Of a DNA stretch of 64,000 nucleotides, positions 1-64,000 are shown in pieces. The stretch is from Chrysogorgia sp. JL179-B06. Lineage: Eukaryota > Cnidaria > Anthozoa > Scleralcyonacea > Chrysogorgiidae. Made by a program: the position numbers and the translations under genes. The stretch lies in assembly GCA_035772405.1 (NCBI GenBank), contig JAYKKM010000005.1, positions 3,198,001 to 3,262,000 of the forward strand. The letters run 5' to 3'. Positions within the stretch are counted from its first letter, which is position 1. Every line of letters begins with the position of its first letter. The notes beneath the pieces are model-generated. The model was not told the origin of the DNA. It did no database searches and saw only the letters and a list, made by a program, of their open reading frames with translations.

Positions 1-898
1 GACCACTTTTTCGTTGGCGTCATAACCAAGGGAAATGGCGAAGAAAGAGGGACAACTCGCAGTCGAAGGGTAAGGAGGCCGGTAAACAGCGAAAATAACT
101 CAGAATATCGCACGTAACAAAGGTACTGTACAAAGTAACCAGTTATTCGCACAATTATCATATTTAATAAATTCCAGGATATTTATGCAACGAAGTAAAA
201 TAGTATCATGCAACAACGTTGAAGTTGGTTGAACGGAGACAAGTAGTGGCGAGTGGCAACCCGCGACAGTTGATCAATCATAAGTTTGTTTGTCGATTTT
301 GGCAGGGCTTGATCAAATTATAGCAACAAGTAGGTGAAGCGCATCCCTTAGTTCAATGTACAATCTTGGAGTTTTCAAGGAGGGAATTATTATCCTTATT
401 TGACACTGCTCTTATATGTTCTTTGACTCTGGTTTAGCCAATAAAAACATCGCAATCCTTGAAGCTATAGTCTTATAAACAACGCCAGTGTTGGTTTGGG
501 CTTTTTGAAAATTGATGCTATGTTTTTTTTATGGTGAATCCTAGTAATTATTTCTGATAAGTCTTCTACGCACGAATGTATAACCAAACTTTGGTTATGA
601 TGGTTACGTCCTGGTAGTATCGGGACGTTATTGTTGACCAACACAACTCAACGAAGAAACCTTACATCGTCTACAAAGAAATCCCACAATGAGATCTTGG
701 TGAAAATTCGGGATCAAACTTCAGAACATTGATCACGTTCTCTCAAAGTATGTCAGAAGTAAGCAAACATCCCCTATACTTGCAACCATTTTCTGCAAAC
801 AATAACGTTCGGCAGAAACTTCACTGAGCTTTCATTAGGCAAGTCGTATGTTATATATGGCACTGTAAATTTATAAAAAATATAAAACATTAGATTAC
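1..898. other. Intron sequence beyond exon 25, no recognised feature
   Basis: AT-rich sequence. A further 47-nt micro-exon of the CxxGxWxC type would be expected next, but none with correct splice sites and phase was seen, so it probably lies outside the window. Confidence 0.5.
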
Positions 899-54674
<53,776 letters not shown>

Positions 54675-54715
54675 CCTTTTCTGCAGTGTATTGTGCCAAA
54701 GGCACGCAAAGGTAT

Positions 54716-54725
54716 AGTATATAAT
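54716..54725 (-). promoter_or_regulatory. Putative TATA box of the EMI/VWD gene
   Basis: An AT-only TATA-like stretch (TATATA on both strands) lies about 43-50 bp upstream of the ATG at 54674. That would place the transcription start around 54685-54695 and give a very short 5' UTR. Position and composition are the only evidence. Confidence 0.3.
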
Positions 54726-54739
54726 ATTCTATTTTACCA

Positions 54740-55930
54740 CACAGAAGACCAGTTTTCGACCCTTCCAAACGAATGGGTAAGTGAAACTATATCCACCTTG
54801 CAAAATGGTCGGGTTATTTATTGAGAAGGTGAGGTCATGAATCAAAACAGGATATCACCTGCACGAAAAAAATGGAGTCAAACATCAAACATCCGTAAAA
54901 GGATAAACTGTGGATATCAGGCCGCGGTATATTACTATCTAAAAATGGAATGTGAATCTTGGCAAGGAATAGCGTTGATAACAAAATACAATCCTCGTTT
55001 TTGTGCACAGTGAATGCATGAAGTCATGCAATGTCTAGTTATAACAGACGCTTGACATGGTAAGACTACAACGTCACTGCAAAAACAATTGTAAACAAAA
55101 TAAGGATAAAACAATATTAGACTGTAAACACAAAAGAATATTTTTTACCGCCAGAAAAAAAGAATATTTTTTACCCCTGGTCAGAACATCTGTAATCACG
55201 TGGGAATTTTGTGATAAAAGCAAGCCACCTATCTAGATGTGTTACAGGGACCCTAAGGAACATGCAAAATGTTGTCGAAAATTTTGTGACTTGCACCGAC
55301 GGCCGCTATGATGGGTTTAAAAAGTGGCGTATATGGCCCAGCATGGAAACGAGGCTGGGCCATAAAATGCATTATAACAGTCGTTAATGGCAAGAAATCG
55401 TTACCAAAATTATTCATACTTTATATTGAAGTGTATCTGACACAACTAAGTAACTTTCAAGTAATAAAGGTGGTCATGTGACCATGGTACATTTAGCACG
55501 AGCATGGAAACGAGACTGGACCATAAAATACCTTATAACTTATTTTGAATTGCATAAAATCTATATCCAAATTCACCCAAATCGAAGAAATATGTGATTT
55601 TTGCATTACCAGGCATTAAGTTCTGCATTCTATAATGAGATCGGGTACGTGACTGACTCTGAATACGGGGAAGATTTTGTAGTTTCGCGAAACCCTACAA
55701 AATTTAATTTTTTTCTTCCAAATTGTAAGTAACATGTTATAACCGGATGGGATTACTTGAATAAAAAATAGATTTAACAAAAGTTAAAATCAAACTTGGA
55801 AAATTTGCTTCCTAAAACCCTTTCATAATGGCGGCCAGTTTAAATATTATTTTATATGCATGCAAATTAGTCTTTCTGCAGGTCTCGTTACAAAGTAAAG
55901 ATTCTTTGGAATTACAAACACACGAACGAG
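54740..55930. other. Intergenic, upstream of the EMI/VWD gene
   Basis: AT-rich. A small near-duplication (GAATATTTTTTACC twice near 55138-55175) and GGGCCATAAAATG twice near 55360 and 55520. No gene. Confidence 0.35.
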
Positions 55931-56700
55931 GTCAGAAAGGCTAATTTAAATGAATATGAGAGGAGCGGTTCGAACCGGAGACTGTATAGGGCACTTCATT
56001 TGGAAGCTTTCGATGTATTCAACAAGTATTTTTTCGCACACGACAGGCTGAACTATGCCCGTAATGATTCCCGTCTACTTAGCAGAGATGCAGATGTTAC
56101 ATGAATCGGATCCAGAGATTTATAAGGAATTTCGGCAAGGAAACTGGGTTGTGAATAAGAACTCCCGTGTACCATTCTGTGAAATTGGTGCAGATCTGTT
56201 GCTATTGATCCTATGCAACTCTATTGAATAGGCTACCATGGTTAACTAGTTACGATCAACTTTTTATTATTATAGGTAAGATGTGTCATTGTCTCTAGAG
56301 ACAGCAACCCGAGTGTCAAGACAGGGGGGAAAGGATCCCATTTACTACAAGATCACTGACACAACATACGTCGCCAATGTTCCGATGAAGAGACTTCTTT
56401 CTCATGTTAACTAAACATCAAGATGGAACTAACCCAATATCTCGCCAGAAAGACCTTGGAGAGTGGACATCAAAGTGGAATGCGGGTGGTAGTGGCATGG
56501 GGCAGCCAGTGTAAAGCAACCCACAAAGATATGGCATACCTGGCGAGCAACCAAGAGGAGGCAGACACGAAGCTGTTGTTGCATGCTGTTGATGCTACAG
56601 CCTCGCGAGCCACGAATATAAACATCATCTCACCAGACACCGACGTCTTTGTACTCTCATGCGATTCCCAAAGCTGTGTTAGAACACATCCTTTGTGACC
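55930..56700 (+). pseudogene. Decayed transposon-type ORF (repetitive, family not assigned)
   Basis: Broken plus-strand frames read IPVYLAEMQMLHESDPEIY, EFRQGNWVVNKN, VPFCEIGADLL, and later (56423-56698) MELTQYLARKTL, NQEEADTKLLLHAVDA and SPDTDVFVLS. I recognise the EEADTxLLLH and DTDV phrases from multi-copy uncharacterised invertebrate proteins that are probably transposon-derived, but I cannot name the superfamily. Stops and frameshifts separate the parts. Confidence 0.5.
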
Positions 56701-57445
56701 GGGAGCGCCATCGGGCAGCACCATCGGAAGATACTGCTTAGTCCAGGGGCGCCGGAGCCACGGGGGCAGAGCTGTGTGCCCTTTGCTATATTGTAATGCG
56801 ATATCTTATACTTTCTTTTGACGAAGTATAGGTTGTGTAATTTGGTTTCGAAGGAGTCAACGAGATGAGTCAGATGCATTGTGCATGTGAAGATGTTATT
56901 TAAAATGGACCATTTCCATTGCTGCTATAGACAGATCTAAAAATATGTTGCTCTAGACTGGAATTTTTGTAATGAAAATAATTAATAATTAAATTATTTA
57001 TACAAAAATATTGACAAACGTTTACTGTGAGTCTGTCAGTCTGTGTGCATCTTTCAGTAATATATATTAAATTAATAAAGATCGCTAGACTAGTCTCACT
57101 AAATTAAAATTTCCTTTTGTGAAAGTGCCCTTTTTGAGTTTCTGCCCCCGCTTGCGGCGCCTCTGGCTTAGTCCAATCGTTCGCTCCCTTGAACCTGCTA
57201 GAACTGCAGCGCTTCCTGGGTTTCATAGCTTCTTAAAGGACTGATTCCTAAGAGAAGATCGATATGAAAGTTTGCCAAATTGAACCCTCCAGTATAGATT
57301 TCTTTGTTTTTGATTTTAGAATTATTGGTGGGTTTGAGAACACTAAAACAAATTACATCGCCAAACACAAACCCAACAAAAACAAACCCAACTAAAACTG
57401 GCTAGTCATAAAACGTGTTGTTCTGCGTACGCAGTGTAATACAAA

Positions 57446-58071
57446 CAGGGCCGTAGCTAGTGGGGGGGGGGGGGGGTGGGGGTGTTACACCCCCCCTAGC
57501 ATTTGAATTTTTGAATTTCAGGTAAATTATCAGCTTGATTTAAACCGAAAATCAGGTAAACTATGCACCAATTGACTTGTCCGAAAAGCACACCAGGTGT
57601 AAAAAATATACCTCAACAGAACTTAACAGTCTCCGATAATTATCACAATTCGAAGTCATAACTTATACAGTTATACTTCATGTAAATATCAATCATTGTG
57701 GATTGCACCGACAGACAGACGACAGTTTCCGATTGTGCGACGACGAGCCCACGGTGATATGGCGTATTGGCTCAATGTTTTTGAATTTTGAAAAAATAGG
57801 AATTGCTGCTAAGTAAACGTTTTTTAGTGTATTTTTCACAGTTGATATTATGATGGAACAACTATCAGTTACGAACAAAATGTAAGAATGAGTTTAACAA
57901 ATCCTTTTAGTGTTTATTCCGATGCGAAATGGACTTAAATATGTGTAAATTGCGATGTAGATAACTCTGACTGAACGAAAAATATTTTCAGGTAAAATAA
58001 GAAATAATTTCGAAAATCAGGTAAATTTCTTTCCCCACCCCCCCTGGTCTTCTTTGCTCGCAACGGCCCTG
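57446..58071. mobile_element. hAT-type MITE, 626 bp, CAGGGCC ends
   Basis: Ends CAGGGCCGTAGC and CAACGGCCCTG, flanked by a perfect 8 bp duplication AATACAAA (57438-57445 and 58072-58079). Contains a G-run followed by a C-run near the left end. Confidence 0.9.
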
Positions 58072-58085
58072 AATACAAATCACAT

Positions 58086-58225
58086 ATATAAAAAGGTTGG
58101 TGAACTGCCGTTGTCTAACGTTTTTGAGCGAAGTCGGCCCTTTGTCTTTCATTCTCTGATGAAGGGACGTCGCTCCAAAACTTAGGCTACTTACACGCTA
58201 TTTCGGCAGTACACCAACTTTTTAG
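58086..58225. repeat. Inverted-repeat relic with degenerate hammerhead-like core
   Basis: Outer AGGTTGGTGAACTGCCG pairs imperfectly with CGGCAGTACACCAACTT. The plus strand inside has CUCUGAUGAAGGG followed by CAAAAC. Related to 47175-47330 and to the flank of the motif at 7819. Confidence 0.55.
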
Positions 58226-58289
58226 ATATTATAACTGGTTAGTATATTTGTTTAAATTTTTTAATTCCCCAAATTAAGCTAGTTTACCT

Positions 58290-58480
58290 TAGGATACCCT
58301 GTAATGACTTTTATTAATTTCTCTTTATTGCTCTTTTGTCTATTCGTAAATCTATTCAGATTTTGTATAATCGACATATTAACAAATTGAACTTCCCTTT
58401 CTTGCAGCTTTCTTAGAAATAGAACCTGTTTATATACCTGTTTATATACGTTGTATGTTTGCTGAAAAGTTACGTTTCGA
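58290..58480 (-). repeat. Dispersed repeat family D, copy 1
   Basis: Contains CCCTGTAATGA, GTCTATTCGTAAATCTATTC, TAGAACCTGTTTATATAC and GTTGTATGTTTGC. The same blocks appear in copies at 60190-60320, 61030-61175, 62690-62795 and 63425-63600. Confidence 0.75.
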
Positions 58481-58499
58481 GTGATTTGATAATTAATCC

Positions 58500-60185
58500 C
58501 AAAGATGTGCAGGCTTATACACAACATACAGTATGCACGCAGTGTTTATAGAAAAATCGATTGTTGTGGTTGGGTCGATTTACGGGGATTACTTCATGTA
58601 TGCCGATTTTTGTGTTCCGACACAAACGTTTGTTGTGTTGGGGTTAATATTAAATTCAATGATGAGATGGACTAAAAAATATGGTTTGTCATTGTTTATA
58701 ATCATAATTTTTCTGTCAAATTCAGGGAATATCCGTTTCGGAGCCTTTAAAATCATTCCAGTTCTGTTCTCCTTTTACTCCCCTGCGGTTATCGGGATAA
58801 AAACGGAATACTGAAGGAAATATTATAGGGATACGGGATATTGGAAGATTATATATTAGGATATTAATTGATATTAATGGGATCGGATAAAATACCAAAT
58901 AATTAATGGTATACGGATTCCAGACACCTCTAAAAATACCGTTCAGTTGTTAAAATACTCGGCTTACCCGGGCATAAAGATTTAGTTTTCCCTGATTTTC
59001 AGTAAGAAAACATTTATAAGTTTAATCTCTTACAACAAACAGAACACAAAAAATGTTAAGGCTTTCTATTTGTTTTGCTCATTTCGTCTTTTAATAAAAC
59101 TGTTCTTTCAAAACTGATTTTTTGCGCATAGGCTTGCACTTCGAGCAGAACCACCAACCATTTGGTGGATCTTTCAAACCGACACATCGAATGTGAAACC
59201 AACAATAATAGTCTAATTGTAAAAAGCATAACAAAAGTTTGAATTTAATAGTAGGATGACCTTTTTCGTCTGAAGCGTATGATCATGCTAAATCGATTAG
59301 TTCCATGAGATTAGTTAAATCCCGGCTACACCATCCCCGCTTTTTCATGTCAGTGTTAAAATCCCGGCTACCAAAAGATCGATGTTTGTTAAAACCTTGT
59401 ATTTCCCCGGGGTTTCAATTGACTAGTGCATTAGAGGAATGGCATGTGGAACTTATTATAATATATTTTCTAGACGATCGAACCAGACAGAGAAAACATA
59501 GCCTGCGTAGGAGTTTGGGACGGAAACGGAAATAAACAGAAAGAAACGAGGTGTCTACCAAACTTCTGTTTGGGGGCGGGCGGAATAAAGCGAAAAGGTG
59601 CACTGGGCTGCCGAGATCCATAGCAACGAAATACTGATGTTTCGAGGGGAGCTCTTCGTCAGAGTAAGACGTGATGAAATAAAATAAATATAGGTTTATG
59701 CATACCAAAAGGGAAACACAAGTTGAAAGTATGAGAAAAAAAATGCACGAGAAAAAAAGTTAATTAATGAAATGCGAAAATGTTAAATCATTTCCTATTT
59801 TTACAGTCGATCAGCAAACAGAGGGGCAGGGGGAACTGTAGTCAAGGATGCAACGACAGTCCAATACTCAAGGGATTCGATTTATAGGATGGTGCATGTA
59901 ACGCAAACGGTAAACGCAAACGGCAAGAGAAGCGTCTCATCCTTAAACTTGGTACCATTTAACGAACGTTTTTATTTAATTTGGTACAAGTTTTTTTGTT
60001 TTTAGTTTGCAAGGAACTTTATGATTTTAGCTCATACACTTCATTCCTTGTCAAGTTTTTATTTCCTACCGCTTTACCGGAGATGGAAAGGATGGCAGAC
60101 TTTCATGTCTGAAACCAAATGGTTAGAGAAATGGCGAGCTACAGAGTTTCACCGATGTAGATTTTAGGGCATCAATAAATGTATG
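58500..60185. other. Intergenic, no recognised gene
   Basis: AT-rich with short frames lacking recognisable motifs. The hammerhead-like motif at 59632 is listed separately. Confidence 0.35.
59632..59667 (-). ncRNA. Hammerhead-ribozyme-like motif
   Basis: The minus strand reads UUACU, core CUGACGA, extra A, stem II GAG/CUC, GAAAC, AUC, then AGUA. The UACU/AGUA stem I is complete. Stem III is reduced to an A-U pair. Same family as the motif at 7819, with different stem II sequence. Confidence 0.5.
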
Positions 60186-60189
60186 CAAT

Positions 60190-60320
60190 GAATTTATATA
60201 AACAGGTTTTACTTCTAAGAGGCAAGAAAGGAAAGTTCGATTTGTATATGCCGATTATATGCAACAAGCAATAAAGAAAAATAATAAAAATCATTACAGG
60301 GTATCTTAAAGAGTGAGTGT
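60190..60320 (+). repeat. Dispersed repeat family D, copy 2
   Basis: Inverted relative to copy 1. TTTTACTTCTAAGAGGCAAG, TATGCCGATTATA and AAATCATTACAGGGTATCTT match the other copies. Confidence 0.7.
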
Positions 60321-60959
60321 CAGGGTAGTGCTTTGCGCGCTTGTTTTCTTCTTGGCGGCCATTTTATGGGACGCCTATTTCAGTTCACAAACGAATCCGT
60401 CGATATTTGATCAATCCTTCTTATAAATTATCCATTTTCAAGTTTTCTAAGAAGTAAATATACCTGAGTGATCAATTATTGTAATATTTTTCGTAAAATT
60501 GATCATTTACTGTAGTAATCTTTTCCATACATAGAAGCTGCTACGAGCGCTTCGCCTCCGAAGCGTGGAAGGCCGGGTTATGCTGCTGAAACAGCGCGAA
60601 TAAGTTTGCGAATGGAAGTGTTTGATGAGTGACTAGTAAATAAATATATTTTGTTTCTTCTGATGTTTTGTTCATTTGAATTTGCAAAGATTCAGGAACT
60701 AAAGCCATCCGGGCTGCCAGCTTGTTCGTCAGAAACGGCGTTGCGCGCGGCCCGCAGTGGTTCACAAACATGCGAACCGCAACTGTTCAAATCGTCTTGA
60801 ACAGTTAACTTCATAACGCCCCGAAGTCAGGATCGGACTCCAATTTCAACATTTCCAAATAAATCTAGAGTTCACATGCAAATTATAGTTCTAACGATGC
60901 GATGCACTGCAATCAATTCGTATGAAAACAAAAACACAAGCGCGCAAAGCACTACCCTG
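60321..60959. mobile_element. Inverted-repeat element, 639 bp
   Basis: Ends CAGGGTAGTGCTTTGCGCGC and its counterpart GCGCGCAAAGCACTACCCTG, with the match continuing to CTTGT/ACAAG. No recognisable transposase. Confidence 0.8.
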
Positions 60960-61029
60960 TTTCCGCATACGACATCTGTCACGACATCAACCAGACTGCT
61001 GAGCAAACATATATATCGCACAACGTCAA

Positions 61030-61175
61030 CGTATATAAACTGGTTTTACTTCTAAGAAGGCAAGGAAGGAAAGTTAGATTTGTTTTCATATGCCGATTAT
61101 ACAAGGTCTGCATAGATTTACGAATAGACAAAAGAAGCAATAAACAAACATTAATAAAAATCATTACAGGGTATC
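61030..61175 (+). repeat. Dispersed repeat family D, copy 3
   Basis: TATATAAACTGGTTTTACTTC, AGATTTACGAATAGACAAAAG and AAATCATTACAGGGTATCTT are shared with the other copies. Confidence 0.7.
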
Positions 61176-61179
61176 TTAA

Positions 61180-62304
61180 AGGTGGGTTACAGTCCCTTCT
61201 GCGCATGTGCGGGGTTTGTTTACGTTTTGCTTGTTTTGTTTATGCTGGAGACTCCAAAGTGCGTTGTTTTTATCGCAGGCGTGTAGAACAATATGGTGAT
61301 TTAAATCCTTTGATTTCGAATTCCAATCTATTTTGCTACGCTGGTAGAGATAAACTGTATTTATTTCACACACACGACATGGAAGAAATTCAAAGAAGAA
61401 AATAATTGATTAAATATGAACAATGAAGTGGCGAGACACCAAGACTACGTACCAGTATAGATGCCGTGAAAATATACGAGTGAAATTCTCAAGGTACCAA
61501 AGAATCAATTTTAATATTCTGGTAAGCATTTTATAAAATACAACAAATCTTTGACCCTTTAAAGGCCTTCCATGTTCTTTAATACATGCTCTGATGTCGA
61601 TTTTTTAGCCGCGGTGTGTAACGGTAATCTCTAACAACACCGGAGGCAATGTCAAGCATATTTTTATAAAATGCAAACAAGCGCTCTCTTTCAGTAGTAA
61701 AAGTCTCAAGCAAGAAAAAAGAACTTCAGTATATATATATATATATATTACTTTATATATGTACCTTATTATAGTGTGGTGTATTTATAGTATGTTTAAA
61801 ATCGAAGTCGGTCGTCGGATTATATGTTGTCAGTAAAAAAACTCGAAAGCCGTGCGAGTTTACTGTATCTTAAAGAACATGGAAGGCCTTTAAATGGTCA
61901 AAGGTTTGTTGTATTTTATGAAATGCTTATCAAAATGAACTGATTCTTCGATTCGGCGGCGATTCCCCAGAGGTTTTCGAAGCATAGTAGCCGTAGAAAT
62001 TGATCAGGATTTTCGCCATGTCGGATCGTGCGTGTGAAATAAATACAGTTTAGTCCAGGGCTGGTTTAGTCTTTAAAGGCATCTCTACCAGTCTAGTATT
62101 GTATCTTAACGTATAGCTGGATCCAATAGCAAAGTAGATCCAAGATTCGATATCAAAGGACTTGAATCCAGCTTGCGATAAAAAACGTGCTTTATAATAA
62201 TATAGCAGCCATTTCCGTTGTGGAGTCTCCTAACATAAACAAAACAAGCAAAACGTAAACAAACCCCGCACATGCGCAGAAGGGACTGTAACCCAGCCGC
62301 TTTT
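61180..62304. mobile_element. Foldback-type DNA element, ~1.1 kb
   Basis: The arms at 61180-61590 and 61868-62304 are inverted (GGGTTACAGTCCCTTCTGCG at both outer ends; CATGGAAGGCCTTTAAA with TTTAAAGGCCTTCCATG further in). The right arm is longer because of inserted sequence. TTAA occurs at both borders. The centre carries a short (TA)n at 61732. Confidence 0.8.
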
Positions 62305-62689
62305 TTAAACAATTACTACGAAACTCTCATAACGTCACCAATTTACGTCCAAATTCGCTGATTTCCACAGCATTGGAAAGAGCGGGACTTCCTCTATATA
62401 ACAAGTGCAAAACGATTCTACAAATATTTAGTAACCGGCCTAATAAGCCTCATTCTTCGAGTCTAAATAAAAGTTTATTGCATTGCATTATTTGCATTGC
62501 ATTCCGTATTGTATTCTGTATTGTATCTGATCATGATTAATCGTGATTTTAACACTGAGAAATTATAAACAGTGGAAGAGGTGTACGTGCACTTAATAAA
62601 AACATTTACGAAAACTGGCCAGTATTTGTTTAAAATCTTTAAAAGGCAATTACCGGTCAAAGCAAAGTTACATATACAACGTATAAACA

Positions 62690-62795
62690 GGTTCTATAGA
62701 AGGCAAGAAAAGGAAGTTTGATTTGTTTATGCCGACTATACAGGTCTGAACAGATTTACGAATAGACCAAAATAAATACAGGGTATCCAAGGTAA
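62690..62795 (+). repeat. Dispersed repeat family D, copy 4
   Basis: TATAAACAGGTTCTATAGAAG, TATGCCGACTATACAGG and ACGAATAGACC match the family, ending TACAGGGTATCC. Confidence 0.7.
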
Positions 62796-63424
62796 ACTAT
62801 ATACGTATGGGAAATTTATATTTTTGTCTGACCCCTCCACTCTTCGATAGGTCCATCGATTAAATTTGAGAATTTTGCACCCATCTCTCGATTTTTTTTA
62901 CTTTTAGAGATCATCAAGGGGTTTGGTAATTATTGGTAGACTTCCGTAATCTGGTCAGAAGAACAATTATATTATTCTTTGGTGTTTTTGGGATGGTACC
63001 AAATGGTAAAATGGTGTAGGACTTTTAATTCGCCTGTTCGACGTGCATATATGTACTTCATTGCCTCTTCGATGTCTTCTTGCCTCTGAAGTTCTATTGT
63101 TACTTTGACGTTTCTCAATCTTTTTGATTGCAACGTTCTTCTCGATCATTTTCATCAACTTGTCATTCTTGATTTTAAAGGAATATTTAATCGTTTCTTA
63201 TTTTTATCGGTGTCGTTCTCTTTTTTTTAGAACCTTGTGATGCTAGCATGATCCTGTTAATTTTCTCTCCATGATTATTAGCATCCTGTTGTTACTGCAA
63301 GGGTAATCACAATTTCCACGCCATCTGAGAGTTCACGTATGAGGGACCGATCTTTCAAATGTTCTTTCAGCCTCTTCTCGAGGGCATGTATTGTTGAGCC
63401 TATATTTCGTTGTTGAAATCGATT
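62796..63424. other. Intergenic, no recognised gene
   Basis: The minus strand has a broken frame including KVTIELQRQEDIEEAMKY, which may be a remnant of a coding repeat. No family assigned. Confidence 0.25.
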
Positions 63425-63600
63425 CTGTAGATGAGATCTTTGTGTAATCGACATATAAACAAATTGAACGAATTCCTAACTTCATGCCTTCTTTGAAATA
63501 GAACCTGTTTATATACGTTGTATGTTTGCACTTTTAAGTGTAGTCTGGTTAAATTAAAGTTACGTTTCGAATGATATGATAATTATCCCAAACGTTGGCA
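63425..63600 (-). repeat. Dispersed repeat family D, copy 5
   Basis: ATCGACATATAAACAAATTGA, TAGAACCTGTTTATATACG and TTGTATGTTTGC are shared with copy 1 in the same orientation. Confidence 0.7.
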
Positions 63601-63784
63601 TGGCCGTCATCAATGGTTTGTCGCCATTTGTGAAACCGTGAAACGAAGCACAAGTGAAGGTGCTTATTTGGTGTTGTAACTTTGATTTTCTGGAAAAAAA
63701 TCCCAACACAACTTTTCATCGCAGTAGACTGTAAGCATGAAAAATACAGAACTCACGAGACATGCAGCTAAAGGAAGAAAATCC

Positions 63785-63790
63785 TTTATT
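63785..63790 (-). terminator. ATP5F1B: Polyadenylation signal of ATP synthase beta gene
   Basis: AATAAA on the minus strand, 84 bp after the stop codon. Its position fits a short 3' UTR ending near 63770. Confidence 0.7.
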
Positions 63791-63873
63791 TCAAAAAAGC
63801 TGTTTAAATAATTAAACAAGAGAAGAATCTGAAAGAAGTAAAACAACTATAAATCAAAAAATATTTTAAATCT

Positions 63874-63974
63874 TTAGTTAGCGTGTTCCTCAGCCAATCT
63901 GTCAGCTTTCGCAATAACATCGTTAATGTCGCCAACCATGTAAAATGCGGCCTCTGGAAGATGATCATATTCAC
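63874..63974 (-). CDS. ATP5F1B: Mitochondrial ATP synthase F1 subunit beta, last coding exon
   Basis: The last exon, 101 nt, begins after a TAG acceptor (63975-63976 pairing) and ends at TAA (63874-63876). It encodes [16 protein letters not shown], then [16 protein letters not shown] and stop. This is the conserved C-terminus of the F1-ATPase beta subunit (the LPExAFYMVG and AEEH signatures), a catalytic subunit of the inner-membrane ATP synthase. The rest of the gene lies to the right of the window. It is transcribed in the same direction as the EMI/VWD gene. The main alternative, a processed pseudogene, is unlikely because the splice acceptor is intact. Confidence 0.92.
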
Positions 63975-64000
63975 CTAGGAAGTTGAAATGAAACAAAAAC

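Noticed and set aside
61205..62312. Frames MCGVCLRFACFVY on both strands
   Set aside because: They lie in the two arms of the same foldback element, which explains why the same peptide appears twice.

Overview
The window comes from an animal nuclear genome. Coding DNA sits in short exons (47-589 nt) with GT/AG borders, almost all in phase 1, inside large introns crowded with transposons. The encoded domains (EMI, WAP, EGF, GCC2/GCC3, VWD, C8, TIL) are metazoan extracellular modules. The AT-rich introns, the mix of CR1/L2, Tc1, hAT and MULE relics and the tRNA-headed SINEs resemble an early-branching invertebrate. A cnidarian is my best guess, but the species is not established from sequence alone.

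One gene dominates the minus strand. It starts with a signal peptide at 54674 and runs leftward beyond base 1. I assembled 25 exons (54674 down to 899) that join in one open frame of 5,216 nt, about 1,738 residues, with every splice phase compatible. Domain order: signal peptide - EMI - WAP - EGF - unrecognised domain of about 120 residues - GCC2/GCC3 (ephrin-receptor-like) - five EGF - VWD-C8-TIL - VWD-C8-TIL-TIL - VWD-C8-TIL, then off the left edge. EMI followed by three VWD-C8-TIL units recalls SCO-spondin and its relatives (otogelin, hemocytin, mucins). The WAP, GCC2/GCC3, EGF block and orphan domain between them are unusual. The product should be a large secreted, disulfide-rich, perhaps multimerising matrix or mucus protein.

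At the right edge, also on the minus strand, is the last coding exon and 3' UTR of the mitochondrial ATP synthase beta subunit gene (stop at 63874, AATAAA at 63785-63790). The roughly 9 kb between it and the big gene holds dispersed repeats, inverted-repeat elements and a decayed transposon-type ORF, with no convincing host gene.

Introns by region. 1-9 kb: a 1 kb inverted-repeat element, retroelement debris, a 250 bp (TA)n tract, a hammerhead-like motif and SINE pieces. 9-16 kb: tRNA-Ala-headed SINE, hAT-type and Tc1-type miniature elements. 16-18.4 kb: a near-perfect 2.1 kb foldback palindrome. 20-30 kb: TTAA-flanked MITE, CR1/L2 tail, the best hammerhead-like motif and a 47 bp minisatellite. 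30-39.5 kb: a decayed CR1/L2 retrotransposon, a MULE with 9 bp target duplications, CTATAGG repeats and a candidate nested first exon at 38 kb. 40-54 kb: several palindromic and hAT-type MITEs, and a broken Tc1/mariner element inserted into a SINE core.
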